A DNA stretch of 64,000 nucleotides from Candidatus Obscuribacter phosphatis (GTDB lineage: Bacteria; Cyanobacteriota; Vampirovibrionia; Obscuribacterales; Obscuribacteraceae). The stretch's first letter is position 1. Every line of letters starts with the position of its first letter. Below, in pieces: positions 16,408 to 26,078 of the stretch. Below the pieces are notes generated by a model. It saw nothing but the letters and a program-made list of their open reading frames with translations. It was not told the DNA's origin and did no database searches. The DNA is taken from NCBI GenBank assembly GCA_001899315.1, contig MOYA01000001.1, positions 1 to 64,000 on the forward strand, written 5' to 3'. The position numbers and the translations under genes are program-made.

Positions 16408-17922
16408 ATGTGCGGAATCGTGGCAATATCAGGCGGCTCTTGTGCTTCTTCAGAAGTTTTGTTGGGTCTGATGAATCTGCAGCATAGGGGGCAGGACGGG
16501 GCCGGAATTCTTTCTTTAGAAAAGAAAGAAAATGGTTCAGGCAATCATTTCCATCTAGACAAACAGTCAGGCCTTGTCTCTCTTGGTGACCTGGAAGATA
16601 AAGTCAGACATCGCAAAGACTCCTATGCTCTCGGTCATACCCGATATGCCACCGTCGGTGGTGATGCGGTTGAGATGCTGCAACCTTTTTTGATTGAGAA
16701 GTTCGGCATCGGGCTTGCTCATAATGGCAATATAGTAAATTTTCTTGATATGGAAGACGAACTATCGCGCGATTCGGCATTGCGCTTGTCTTCCGGGCGC
16801 TGGGTCCTCTCCGACTCCTTTATGTTGCTTGCTCAACTGGCTAGAACTCTAAGATGGCGCGACTGGAACAGTGGCGCCATTTTTGATGCTGTGCGTTCTG
16901 TGATGAGGAAAGCCTCGGGTAGCTTTTCGGTGGTCAGTCTGCTGGACAATGGCACTCTCTTTGGCTTTCGCGACCCCCATGGTATTAGACCGCTTTTCTG
17001 GGGCAGTCGTGCCGGAGAAGAGCGCACTGAGTACGGTATTGCCAGTGAGCCCGTGGCTCTTTCTTACTTGGGTTTTGATAGTATCACTGAAGTAAGAGCA
17101 GGTGAAGCTATCGTTGTCAGCCCTGATGGACAGTTCGAAGCTCGCATCATTGATGAGAAGCCAGTCAAGCAATGTATGTTCGAATGGGTTTATTTCTCAA
17201 GAGTAGAATCTGAGTTCGGCGGCAAATCTGTTTATGACGCGCGCTTTCGCCTTGGTGTAGAACTCGGCAAAAGAGTGAAAGAAATGGGCTTGGAAGCCGA
17301 CATAGTCGTGCCTGTGCCTGAGACCAGTCGGGTCTCGGCGATTGCGCTTGCTGAGTATCTCAATTTGCCTTTCCGCGAAGTTTTGGTGAAAAATCGCTAT
17401 GTCAACCGTACTTTCATATTAGATAGTCAGACCAGCAGGCAGGAAGCGATTAGACGCAAACTCTTTCCGATTGCTTCAGAATTTAGCGGCAAGCGCTGTA
17501 TGATTGTTGACGACAGTATTGTCAGAGGCAATACTGCTAGACAGATTACCCATCTGGTGCGCGAGTCCGGCGCCAGTGAAGTGACTTTGCTTTCGGCCTG
17601 TCCTTCTATTTCTTATCCTTGTTTTTATGGCATTGACTTTCCCGACAAAGCCGAACTCTTGGCCGGTCACCTCGACAACGAGGCAATTTGTACCGAACTT
17701 GGGGCCGATAGAGTTATCTTTCAGACTATCGAGGGTCTAAGCTCTGCCATTGGTTCAAATGATCTTTGCACCGGTTGCCTGACTGGTACTTATCCCACCG
17801 ACGTCGCTCTTGCCGATCGCTTCGCTGCTAAGCGCAAGGTCGATAGGCTTGCAGAGGGAGAAGCACCGTCGGTGGTGTCGAACGCATCAAAGTCTAAGTC
17901 GAAAGACAGCCGGAGGAGTTGA
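16408..17922 (+). CDS. purF: Amidophosphoribosyltransferase
   Basis: First step of purine synthesis: PRPP plus glutamine gives phosphoribosylamine. Cys2 (MCGIVAI) is the N-terminal glutamine-amidotransferase nucleophile, with no propeptide. The PRPP loop VDDSIVRGNT is at 367-376. Cysteines 256, 405, 454 and 457 (KQCMFE, YPCFYG, LCTGC) fall where the Bacillus-type enzyme binds a 4Fe-4S cluster, so this PurF is probably the oxygen-sensitive Fe-S type. 504 residues. First gene of the purine operon; the following purC start overlaps closely. The ribosome binding site is weak. Confidence 0.95.
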   Translation: MCGIVAISGGSCASSEVLLGLMNLQHRGQDGAGILSLEKKENGSGNHFHLDKQSGLVSLGDLEDKVRHRKDSYALGHTRYATVGGDAVEMLQPFLIEKFGIGLAHNGNIVNFLDMEDELSRDSALRLSSGRWVLSDSFMLLAQLARTLRWRDWNSGAIFDAVRSVMRKASGSFSVVSLLDNGTLFGFRDPHGIRPLFWGSRAGEERTEYGIASEPVALSYLGFDSITEVRAGEAIVVSPDGQFEARIIDEKPVKQCMFEWVYFSRVESEFGGKSVYDARFRLGVELGKRVKEMGLEADIVVPVPETSRVSAIALAEYLNLPFREVLVKNRYVNRTFILDSQTSRQEAIRRKLFPIASEFSGKRCMIVDDSIVRGNTARQITHLVRESGASEVTLLSACPSISYPCFYGIDFPDKAELLAGHLDNEAICTELGADRVIFQTIEGLSSAIGSNDLCTGCLTGTYPTDVALADRFAAKRKVDRLAEGEAPSVVSNASKSKSKDSRRS

Positions 17923-17924
17923 AG

Positions 17925-19148
17925 ATGGTGGTTGGAGAGGAAATCGCACCGATTTATCGAGGCTCGGTCAAAGATGTTTATGCCAGTGGCGAAAACTTAC
18001 TCTTTCATTTCTCTGATGATTTCTCGGTTTTCGACTGGGGCAAAATGCCAGATCGCATTGAGGGCAAAGGGCGCTCACTGGCTCTCTTTGCCGCTAGTGT
18101 ATTTGAGCAGCTTGATGGCAAATTGTTTGCCGACTTGCCCAATTCTCGTCATTTGAAGCATTTTGACAGCAAGTTTTTGCAAGACTTGTTTGGCGGCGAT
18201 TTGTATAAAAAAGAGCTGGCTGTAAACGGCATGAGCAGTCACTACCGGGGGTTGAACTGGGGCGGGCGACTGGGCAAAGTTTCGCAGTACTTGGAAGCAT
18301 TTCGCTCGGGTGAGACCGATAGCGAACCTTTGTATCTAGAGGTGGATAAGGCTCTGGTGCAGCGCCCTGAGCTCAGGCAGATTGGTGGTGAATCGGTCTA
18401 TTTTTATCCTGCAGCAGAGAATGCCCCCTTGCGCTTTATACCGCTTGAAATTGTTTTTCGCTTTGGTGTGCCGCAAGGCAGCTCATTGCTTAGCCGCTTA
18501 GCCCACGATCCTGCCCTACCGGCTCGCCTGGGCTTGTCCCTTCCTTCCTCTGAGATCAAAGCCGGTGTAGTGTTTGACAGACCGGTTATTGAGTTTTTTA
18601 CCAAATTAGAGTCTTCCGATCGGCTGCTTAGTTATCAGGAAGCATCTTTGATTTCAGGTCTTTCCGCCACTGCCTTTCATAGGCTTTATCAAACTGCCCA
18701 ATTTGTCTCTCTTGCTTTGTATCATCTCTTCGCCGAAGCCGGCGGACAGAACTTGCACCTATTAGATGGTAAGGTTGAGGCGGCTTATCGTCAGGCTGAC
18801 GGTGCCATTGTTCTTGCAGATAGTGTCGGACCAGACGAGCTTAGACTTTCATATAACGGGGTGCAACTTTCGAAGGAAGCTTTGCGTCTCTATTATCGCC
18901 AAACAGATTGGTTCAACAAAATTGAAGCGGCTAAGAAAGAAGTTCGCCCCCATGGCGTCACCTGGCAGAAAGTAATGAAAGAGCGCGGTGACAAGCCGCC
19001 AGCTTTGCCGGCTGATCTCAAGGAAACTATGGCATGCATGTACAAGAGTCTGGCTCTTGGGCTTGTTGGTATCGATGAAGCAGAGAAACAGAGCCGTTTC
19101 AGTTTGCCAAGCCTTTCTGCTATTGCTTCCAAACTGGAGAAGCTATGA
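17925..19148 (+). CDS. purC: Phosphoribosylaminoimidazole-succinocarboxamide (SAICAR) synthase
   Basis: Joins aspartate to CAIR. The N-terminal YRGSVKDVYASGENLLFHFSD and GKGRSLALFA correspond to the conserved nucleotide-binding start of PurC. Its 407 residues exceed the usual 240-300, with extra sequence in the C-terminal half. ATG 17925 has GGAGG upstream inside the purF end; an in-frame TTG at 17919 overlaps the purF stop. Its end overlaps purD by 4 bp (ATGA type). Confidence 0.85.
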   Translation: MVVGEEIAPIYRGSVKDVYASGENLLFHFSDDFSVFDWGKMPDRIEGKGRSLALFAASVFEQLDGKLFADLPNSRHLKHFDSKFLQDLFGGDLYKKELAVNGMSSHYRGLNWGGRLGKVSQYLEAFRSGETDSEPLYLEVDKALVQRPELRQIGGESVYFYPAAENAPLRFIPLEIVFRFGVPQGSSLLSRLAHDPALPARLGLSLPSSEIKAGVVFDRPVIEFFTKLESSDRLLSYQEASLISGLSATAFHRLYQTAQFVSLALYHLFAEAGGQNLHLLDGKVEAAYRQADGAIVLADSVGPDELRLSYNGVQLSKEALRLYYRQTDWFNKIEAAKKEVRPHGVTWQKVMKERGDKPPALPADLKETMACMYKSLALGLVGIDEAEKQSRFSLPSLSAIASKLEKL

Positions 19149-20542
19149 ATAGTGCAAAAGCTAGAGTGTTGGTGCTTGGCTCCGGCGGTAGGGAGCATGC
19201 CCTCGCCTGGAAGTTGGCGCAGAGCCCCCAAGTCTCCCATGTTTGGGTTAGCCCAGGCAATGCCGGCACAGCCGGCATTGCCGATCTAGATAAATCTGCC
19301 GGCACAGCCGGCATTGCCGATCTAGATAAATCTGCCGGCACAGCCGGCATTGCCGATCTAGATAAATCTGCCGGCACAGCCGATCTAGACAAATCCGCTC
19401 AGCTAGCCAATCTGCAGCTGCAATCTCATGATGAGATCGTTGCTTTTGCCAAGAACAACACTATCGATTTGGTGGTGGTGGGACCGGAAGGTTATTTGAA
19501 GGATGGCATTGTCGATAAGCTCAATGCCGCCGGTATTCTTGCTTTTGGACCGACCGCCGAGGAGTCGCGTCTAGAGTGGTCGAAAGCCCATGCCAAAGAA
19601 CTTATGCTCCAGCTCTCGGTGCCCACAGCAGCCTTCAAGGTAGCTGAAAGCCCAGAGCAGGCGATTGAGTTTTTAGAAAAAGACGAGCGGCTGCGAGTGG
19701 TTAAGTATGACGGACTGGCTGCCGGCAAGGGCGTTTTCGTTGTTGATAGCCTTGCTGAAGCAATCGATGCCGTCCATGAAATTAAGAAGGGTCAGAAAGA
19801 TTTCAAGGTTGTGCTGGAAGAGAAGTTGTTTGGCGAAGAGCTTTCACTTTTTTGTCTTTGCGACGGCAAAAAACTTTTACCGCTGGCGGTCAGTCAAGAT
19901 CACAAAAGAAGATTTGAAGGTGATCTGGGACCGAATACTGGGGGGATGGGCGCTTACTTACCGGTTGCTGCATATGATCAGAGTCTTGCCGATATTGTTC
20001 AAGAGAACATTATTGCCAGACTGGAACAAGGTCTGCGGCATGGTGTCTATACCTTTAAGGGACTGCTCTTTATTGGCTTATTGCTTGATGCCGAGAAAGG
20101 CGTCAATGTTTTGGAATTCAATACTCGCTTTGGCGACCCTGAGACTGAGGCTGTCTTGCCTCTTTTGCAAGATGACCTCTACGTTCTTCTTAGGGCCTGT
20201 GCCGAGGGGCGACTGGCGGAAGCGCCTCCTCGCCTAAGCAATAAGGCCAGTGTCACAGTCATTGCGGTCACCGAAAACTATCCGGCTCAGTCTTCTTACG
20301 GTGTGCCCATTAAGATAGGCACCATACCTGAGGGGGTCACACTCTTTCACTGCGGTACCGCCATAAAAGACGGTGTTGTGGTGACAAACGGTGGTCGTAT
20401 ATTAGCACCGACGGCGGTGGCTGATTCGGTGCCGGAAGCAAGGGCTCTGGCTTTGGCAGCCTTGAAAGAAATTGATTTTGCCGGGCTATCCTATCGGACC
20501 GATATAGCCAAGCGAGGTGGACTGTGCCGCTCAAACTCTTAG
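19145..20542 (+). CDS. purD: Phosphoribosylamine-glycine ligase with an internal minisatellite
   Basis: ATP-grasp ligase making GAR from phosphoribosylamine and glycine. VLGSGGREHALAWKL at the start and SPGNAGTAG belong to the N domain; KYDGLAAGKGVF and GPNTGGMGAY belong to the ATP-grasp core. Between SPGNAG and the next conserved strand lies a run of about 45 residues made of a 12-residue unit (GTAGIADLDKSA) repeated almost four times. The 36-bp unit keeps the frame. The insertion replaces a surface loop of normal PurD, so the enzyme should remain active. 465 residues against about 425 in the family. Confidence 0.93.
   Translation: MNSAKARVLVLGSGGREHALAWKLAQSPQVSHVWVSPGNAGTAGIADLDKSAGTAGIADLDKSAGTAGIADLDKSAGTADLDKSAQLANLQLQSHDEIVAFAKNNTIDLVVVGPEGYLKDGIVDKLNAAGILAFGPTAEESRLEWSKAHAKELMLQLSVPTAAFKVAESPEQAIEFLEKDERLRVVKYDGLAAGKGVFVVDSLAEAIDAVHEIKKGQKDFKVVLEEKLFGEELSLFCLCDGKKLLPLAVSQDHKRRFEGDLGPNTGGMGAYLPVAAYDQSLADIVQENIIARLEQGLRHGVYTFKGLLFIGLLLDAEKGVNVLEFNTRFGDPETEAVLPLLQDDLYVLLRACAEGRLAEAPPRLSNKASVTVIAVTENYPAQSSYGVPIKIGTIPEGVTLFHCGTAIKDGVVVTNGGRILAPTAVADSVPEARALALAALKEIDFAGLSYRTDIAKRGGLCRSNS
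19261..19398 (+). repeat. 36-bp tandem repeat inside purD (3.8 copies)
   Basis: Three identical 36-bp units (19261-19296, 19297-19332, 19333-19368) and a 30-bp partial unit lacking one GGCATT-like hexamer. Each begins TGCCGGCACAGCCGGC, itself rich in self-complementary GCCGGC. Confidence 0.95.
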
Positions 20543-21183
20543 TCTTAGCCTCAGGGCGTGGTTCTAATGTCGATAGAGTGGCCCGCAGTATCAAAGAAGG
20601 TAAGCTCGACTGCGAAATAGTGGCAGTGGTCACTAACGTAGAAGATGCTGGTGTGATTGATATCGCGGCTACGCATGGACTGCCTTGCTATGTGGTGCCC
20701 TCGCGCTCCCTGAAGCGACGTCAGCATGAAGAAGAGCTTCTGGCTTTCCTCGCAGAAAAGGGCTTGAACCGAGACTCTATCGACTTTGTTCTCCTTGCCG
20801 GCTATATGCGTATCCTGACTGGTCATTTTCTCTCGGCTTTCAAAGAAGATTCAGCTAAAGGTTCATACTACCGGGTGGTCAATATTCATCCCTCTCTTCT
20901 GCCTTCCTTTACCGGTGCCACCGCCTATGCCGATGCCTTTGCCGCCGGTGTAGCCGTATCCGGTGTGACCGTGCATCTGGTTGACGAAGAAGTAGATCAT
21001 GGTCCCATTCTTGCTCAAGCTCCCTTCTTTAGAAAGGCAGGCGATGATTTTGAAAGCTTCGCCTGCCGCGGTCTCGAACTTGAGCATATTCTCTTGCCCG
21101 CGGTTTTGTCTCGACTGGCAAAGCTCGGGACTGCTTTTGCACTTAGCAGTTTGCCTTTTGATATGGGAGGTCTGAGCGGCTGA
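20524..21183 (+). CDS. purN: Phosphoribosylglycinamide formyltransferase
   Basis: Transfers formyl from 10-formyl-THF to GAR. The N-terminal VLASGRGSN binds the phosphate; NIHPSLLPSFTG holds the catalytic Asn and His; the Asp lies in VDEEVDHGPIL. 219 residues. GTG start at 20524, overlapping purD by 19 bp; ends in a TGATG overlap with purL. This is the folate-dependent PurN rather than the formate-dependent PurT. Confidence 0.92.
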   Translation: MPLKLLVLASGRGSNVDRVARSIKEGKLDCEIVAVVTNVEDAGVIDIAATHGLPCYVVPSRSLKRRQHEEELLAFLAEKGLNRDSIDFVLLAGYMRILTGHFLSAFKEDSAKGSYYRVVNIHPSLLPSFTGATAYADAFAAGVAVSGVTVHLVDEEVDHGPILAQAPFFRKAGDDFESFACRGLELEHILLPAVLSRLAKLGTAFALSSLPFDMGGLSG

Positions 21184-24100
21184 TGGACAGGGCTTTCGTC
21201 GAAGAGAAACAATTTCTTGCTTGTGTCGCGGCCAGACGCGGGAAAAGGCAGCATCTGCCGGTTTATTGGTTGGCTTTTCCGAAAGATGCGGCGGTCCTGG
21301 CTGATTCAGCAAGTCTTGCGAAAGTCGAGGCCCTGCTTCGTGAATTGGTATGCGACACGGTTGACGAGGAATTTTACTTTACCGCTTTGCCGGTTGTCTC
21401 AAGCAGTAATGACAAAGCAACCAATAACGCTGGAGAATCTTTTGCTCTAATGCAAAAGCTAAAGGCAGATGGCTTTACCACAGCCAGCATCAAACATTTC
21501 AAAAGCGGTGTCACTGATAATACTGCCAATAGCTGCGCCAGTGCCTTGCATATAATGGGTCTTGATTGTCAGTTTCGTATTGGCTCTGGCTTTATCTTTG
21601 CCGGTTTGGCGCCAGAAGCTGTGCCTCATAACAATCTTACAGAGAGGGTTTTGGCTCTCGATTTAGAGCAACCTGAAAGTCTACCGCTCTTGCCCAGAAG
21701 GCAGTTGGAAGAGGCTGGTGGTTTTGAATATGTCAGTCTAGCCGGCGACGATGATTATTTAGAGAAGCTTTCTAAAGAAAGACTACTTTCGCTCACTCTA
21801 GATGAAATGAAGGCTGTGCAGGCACTTTATCTGGACGAAAGCTTTAGAGCACATCGCCAATCTTTGGGCTTAGAGCTTGCCCCTACCGACGTCGAATTGG
21901 AAGTAATTGCCCAGACCTGGTCAGAGCATTGCAAGCATAAGATATTTAGCGCCATTGTTGATCACAGCCAGTTTGACGAGAATGACGAGTTAGTGAAGCG
22001 AGAGACCATTGATAGTCTCTATAAGACCTATATAAAGGGCGCCACCGCCAAGCTTAAGCCTGTTAGACCAGACCTTCTTTCTGTTTTTGAAGACAATGCC
22101 GGGGTAGTGGCTTTCGACGCAGAAAATGCTGTTTGCTTCAAAGTAGAGACCCATAATTCGCCTTCTGCACTCGAACCTTATGGGGGTGCCTTAACCGGCA
22201 TCTTAGGTGTTAATCGAGATATTTTGGGCACCGGCCTTGGTGCTAAACCGATTTTCAACACTGATGTTTTCTGCCTCCCTCATCCTGATTCGCCTTTTGT
22301 GAAAGACCTAAAGCACGACAAACTTTTGCCGGCGCGAGATTTGGCTCGGGGCGTCAGGCAGGGGGTGCAAGATGGCGGCAATAAAAGCGGCATCCCTACT
22401 GTAAACGGGGCTGTTTTCTTTGACGATTCTTACCGGGCTAAGCCTTTGATTTACTGTGGCACTGGTGGGCTTTTGCCGCTTCAGGCGGCCGGGCGCGATG
22501 CCGTGAAGAAGCACACTACCGTCGGCGATGCCGTAGTCATGGCCGGGGGGCGGGTCGGCAGAGACGGTGTGCACGGCGCTACATTTTCAAGCTTGGCTCT
22601 TGACGATAGCATGGGCTCCGATGTTGTTCAAATAGGTGACCCGTTTACGCAGAAGCGCCTCACCGACTTGGTTTTGCAAGCCCGTGACGCCGGACTCATC
22701 ACCGGTCTAACTGATAACGGTGCCGGTGGTTTGTCGTCTTCGGTGGGTGAGATGGCTACTTTGACAAACGGTGCCGAGTTGGTATTAGATGCAGTGCCTC
22801 TTAAGTATCCTGGTTTGAAAGACTGGCAGATAGTTGTATCAGAGTCACAAGAAAGAATGACTTTCTCGACCGATAAGCCCGAAGAACTATTGGCTTTAGC
22901 CGCCCGTCTCGATGTGGAAGCCACTGTGATTGGGCGCTTCACCGATGACGGTTATTTCAGAATTTTGAGAGAAGGAAAAGTGGTAGCGCTTCTGCCTCTT
23001 TCCTTTTTGCATGGCGGTGCCCCTCGCCTCAAGTTGACCTCGCAATGGCGTAAAGAAGCTAAATTGGTCTCTCTTAAGGCGGCTTGCCGCAGCGAGCTTT
23101 CGCTCAAGCAGATCGTAGAAGGTTTGCTGTCTCATGCCAATATCTGCAGTCGCGAATCTATTGTCAGGCAGTATGACCATGAAGTACAGGGCGGCAGTGT
23201 GGTCAAGCCCCTCATGGGCAAGAGCCAAAAGTCTCCCTGTGATGCCGGCGTGGTCAAGCCGCTTGCCGAAAGCAAGAAAGCTGTGGCTGTGGCTAATGGG
23301 CTTGCCCCCAGGCTCTCTAAATACGACCCTGCTTTGATGGCTCAAGTCAGCGCCGATGAAGCGGTGCGCAGTGTGGTGGCCGTGGGTGCCGACCCGGCTA
23401 CAGTTACTTTGCTCGATAACTTTTGTTGGCCAGATCCGGTGACCAGTTTGCGCAATCCACAAGGTGCCCGCAAGATGGCTCAACTGGTTTTGGCTTGCCA
23501 GGGTCTCTATAAACTATGCTTGGCATACAAGAGCCCGCTTATCTCGGGCAAAGACAGTATGAAAAATGACTTTGACGACGGCAACCTTAGGCTTTCAGTC
23601 TTGCCTACTTTGCTTATGTCTTCGATGGCTTTCCTGCCTGATTTTCAGTTTGCTGTCACCTCCGATTTTAAAGAGTCCGGTGCTTTGATCTATTGGTTGA
23701 AAGCAGGGCGACCGGCATTGACCGCTTCCCATGCGGCTGAACTAGCCTTTCAAGATGGCGCCGCCCCAGAAGACGATCTGCCTTACTTTGATCTCGATTT
23801 AACCATCGAATCTTACCGCTGTTTGCATCAGGCCATGATGAAAGGGCTTGTTGATTCAGCCCACGATCTAGGTGATGGTGGTTTGGCCGTCACTCTTTTA
23901 GAGTCGGCCATGGGCGGTGACTTAGCCTTTGAGGTTAGTCTCAATGTCGCCGACGATTGGCAGGCTTTGCAGCAGTTATGTGGCGAAGGTGCCGGTATGT
24001 TGGTACTGACAGTCAAGCCCGAAAAGCAGTCTGAGTTTGAGCGTTGCTTTACTGCCTTGAATTTGCAGAGCACTGTTTTGCATTACTTGGGTAAGGTCCT

Positions 24101-24224
24101 TGCAAAAGATAAGCCCTGCAGATTTACGCTTGCTGAGAGTTCTTTCGAGATTGACTTGCAGCATGCCTCTAGCTTGTATAACCGTTCTTTGCCCTTTGAT
24201 GATGAGGTGCTTTATGTCGGCTAA
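21183..24224 (+). CDS. purL: FGAM synthase, PurS-PurL type fusion
   Basis: Converts FGAR to FGAM with ATP and ammonia from PurQ. The PurL core begins near residue 225 (APTDVELEVIAQTWSEHCKHK) and has the two AIR-synthase-like halves (THNSPSALEPYGGALTGILG; ISGKDSMKND). The first ~220 residues are extra and include a PurS-like region; no separate purS gene is present. At 1013 residues it lies between the small PurL (~740) and the large PurL (~1295) that carries its own glutaminase; here the glutaminase is the next gene, purQ. TGATG coupling to purN. Confidence 0.92.
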   Translation: MDRAFVEEKQFLACVAARRGKRQHLPVYWLAFPKDAAVLADSASLAKVEALLRELVCDTVDEEFYFTALPVVSSSNDKATNNAGESFALMQKLKADGFTTASIKHFKSGVTDNTANSCASALHIMGLDCQFRIGSGFIFAGLAPEAVPHNNLTERVLALDLEQPESLPLLPRRQLEEAGGFEYVSLAGDDDYLEKLSKERLLSLTLDEMKAVQALYLDESFRAHRQSLGLELAPTDVELEVIAQTWSEHCKHKIFSAIVDHSQFDENDELVKRETIDSLYKTYIKGATAKLKPVRPDLLSVFEDNAGVVAFDAENAVCFKVETHNSPSALEPYGGALTGILGVNRDILGTGLGAKPIFNTDVFCLPHPDSPFVKDLKHDKLLPARDLARGVRQGVQDGGNKSGIPTVNGAVFFDDSYRAKPLIYCGTGGLLPLQAAGRDAVKKHTTVGDAVVMAGGRVGRDGVHGATFSSLALDDSMGSDVVQIGDPFTQKRLTDLVLQARDAGLITGLTDNGAGGLSSSVGEMATLTNGAELVLDAVPLKYPGLKDWQIVVSESQERMTFSTDKPEELLALAARLDVEATVIGRFTDDGYFRILREGKVVALLPLSFLHGGAPRLKLTSQWRKEAKLVSLKAACRSELSLKQIVEGLLSHANICSRESIVRQYDHEVQGGSVVKPLMGKSQKSPCDAGVVKPLAESKKAVAVANGLAPRLSKYDPALMAQVSADEAVRSVVAVGADPATVTLLDNFCWPDPVTSLRNPQGARKMAQLVLACQGLYKLCLAYKSPLISGKDSMKNDFDDGNLRLSVLPTLLMSSMAFLPDFQFAVTSDFKESGALIYWLKAGRPALTASHAAELAFQDGAAPEDDLPYFDLDLTIESYRCLHQAMMKGLVDSAHDLGDGGLAVTLLESAMGGDLAFEVSLNVADDWQALQQLCGEGAGMLVLTVKPEKQSEFERCFTALNLQSTVLHYLGKVLAKDKPCRFTLAESSFEIDLQHASSLYNRSLPFDDEVLYVG

Positions 24225-25020
24225 GCAAGCTAATTTGGCGAAAGATTCAGGCTTGAACAATAAGACAAGACCAGTGGCGCTGGTCCTGAGAGGCGATGGC
24301 ATCAACTGTGAAGAAGAAACTGTGCAAGCCCTGGGGCTTGCTGGCTTTGAGGCCAAGCGGGTTACTTGTTTAGATTTAAAAGATAGTCCCAAGCTTTTGA
24401 GCCAAGCCTCTGCCCTTGTTTTACCGGGCGGCTTCAGCTTTGGTGATGAGGTGCGCAGCGGTAAGATTTTGGCTGTTAAATTGCGCGCTTATATTTTTGA
24501 TGCTCTGGCTGCCTATGCCGATCGTGGTGGTTTGATTTTAGGTATCTGCAATGGTTTTCAGGTTTTGGTGCAGCTAGGGATTTTGCCCGGTGGACAAGTA
24601 CTTAATTTAGACAGTGAACGGCCGCTCACTTTAGCCCACAATAGCGGTGGTAAGTTTATCGACCGCTGGGTAGAGTTGAAAGTCTCTAACGGCAGCGCCT
24701 TCACCCGTGGTTTGCCTGAAACAATATGGCTGCCTGTGCGACATGGTGAAGGTCGCTTGGTTTTGAGAGAGGAAGTAGCCGGTTTAGAAGATCTTGTTTC
24801 TTCACTTGCTTGTCTCAGTTATCTCGATGATTTGAACGGCTCTTTCCAAAAGATTGCCGGGTTGACCAGCAGTGCCGGCAAAGTCATGGGCTTGATGCCC
24901 CACCCGGAATGTTTTGTGCGAGCCAGTCAGCACCCGGCTTGGACTGCCTCTCGTAACGGTGATGGTGAAGTTATGCCGGGCTTGCAGATCTTTCAAAATA
25001 TGTTTGCCATGCTGCAATAA
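24214..25020 (+). CDS. purQ: FGAM synthase glutaminase subunit
   Basis: Class I glutamine amidotransferase supplying ammonia to PurL. GGFSFGDEVRSGKI is the PurQ signature, the nucleophile Cys lies in GICNGFQVLVQLG, and His/Glu lie in GLMPHPECF. ATG 24214 overlaps the purL end by 11 bp; the frame continues upstream but only inside purL. 268 residues, slightly longer than the usual 225-240. Confidence 0.93.
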   Translation: MSAKQANLAKDSGLNNKTRPVALVLRGDGINCEEETVQALGLAGFEAKRVTCLDLKDSPKLLSQASALVLPGGFSFGDEVRSGKILAVKLRAYIFDALAAYADRGGLILGICNGFQVLVQLGILPGGQVLNLDSERPLTLAHNSGGKFIDRWVELKVSNGSAFTRGLPETIWLPVRHGEGRLVLREEVAGLEDLVSSLACLSYLDDLNGSFQKIAGLTSSAGKVMGLMPHPECFVRASQHPAWTASRNGDGEVMPGLQIFQNMFAMLQ

Positions 25021-25037
25021 GGAGAGAGCTAAAGAAA

Positions 25038-26069
25038 ATGCCCGAGCCTTTAGGAAATTCAGGAAGCAAACCTTTAAGCTATCGCGATGCCGGGGTTGAT
25101 ATAGAAGCGGCAGATAAGTTCGTGGGCAAGATTAAGGCTATGACCGGCATTAGCGATGAAGCAGTTCTGCCTGGCGCCGGTGGTTATGCTGCCGTCTATA
25201 GGCGACCCTCTGGTGAAGCCGTGGCCTGCACCACTGATGGTGTAGGCTCTAAACTCTTGCTTTGTGAAGAGTTTAATCGATATGACACTATTGGCATAGA
25301 TTTGGTGGCCATGTGCGCCAACGATTTGATTTGTGTCGGGGCTAAGCCGGCTATATTTCTAGATTATTTTGCCTGCGGCGCCATCGATATAGAGCGCAGC
25401 ACCGAGATCATCAAAGGCATAGTGCATGGTTGTCGTGAGACCGACATGCTTTTACTTGGTGGCGAGACGGCTGAAATGCCCGATCTTTATGGTAAGAATC
25501 ATTTTGATTTGGCCGGCTTTGCCGTAGGCTTTGTGTCAGAAGAGGAACTCTTGACCGGTGCCCGTATCAAAGCCGGGCAGCGGGTTGTGGCTGTCGCCTC
25601 CAGCGGCTTGCATTCTAACGGTTATTCATTGGCTCGCAAAATAATCGGCATAGATTCGCCGTTTCGCCCTGACCTCTTGCTTCCCACCAATCTTTATGTC
25701 AGACCATTTCTAGAGGTGCGCAACGCCTTGGGCCCCGAACTAACCGGTGCCGCCAATATCACAGGGGGCGGTTGGACCAATATTTTACGCTTGAGCAAGA
25801 CTGTGAGCTATCGACTCAAGGCGGTTGAGCGCCACGCTCTCTTTGACCATATGCTTAAGGATGTCGCCCTTGCCGAGCTTTATCGCACTTTCAATATGGG
25901 TATGGGCTTGGCCTTGATTGTCGAGTCAAAGCAGTCGGCGGCTGTTGCCATTGAAATCTTTAACCGGGGCGGTTTTGCCGCCTGTGATATAGGTGAGGCG
26001 GTTGACTGCGCAAGCGGTAGCCCCGGGGTAGAAATTTTAGAGTCTAAAGAAAGTTTGTTTATCAGTTGA
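25038..26069 (+). CDS. purM: Phosphoribosylformylglycinamidine cyclo-ligase (AIR synthetase)
   Basis: Closes the imidazole ring to give AIR. The start YRDAGVDIEAADKFVGKIK is the PurM signature; TTDGVGSKLLL, GIDLVAMCANDL and GGETAEMPDLY belong to the ATP-binding face. 343 residues, normal. Preceded by GGAGAGAG; 17 bp after purQ. Confidence 0.95.
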   Translation: MPEPLGNSGSKPLSYRDAGVDIEAADKFVGKIKAMTGISDEAVLPGAGGYAAVYRRPSGEAVACTTDGVGSKLLLCEEFNRYDTIGIDLVAMCANDLICVGAKPAIFLDYFACGAIDIERSTEIIKGIVHGCRETDMLLLGGETAEMPDLYGKNHFDLAGFAVGFVSEEELLTGARIKAGQRVVAVASSGLHSNGYSLARKIIGIDSPFRPDLLLPTNLYVRPFLEVRNALGPELTGAANITGGGWTNILRLSKTVSYRLKAVERHALFDHMLKDVALAELYRTFNMGMGLALIVESKQSAAVAIEIFNRGGFAACDIGEAVDCASGSPGVEILESKESLFIS

Positions 26070-26078
26070 GGAGGAGCG

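Noticed and set aside
22896-23483. 195-codon minus-strand open frame inside purL
   Set aside because: Antisense to conserved PurL sequence and without any protein-family features.
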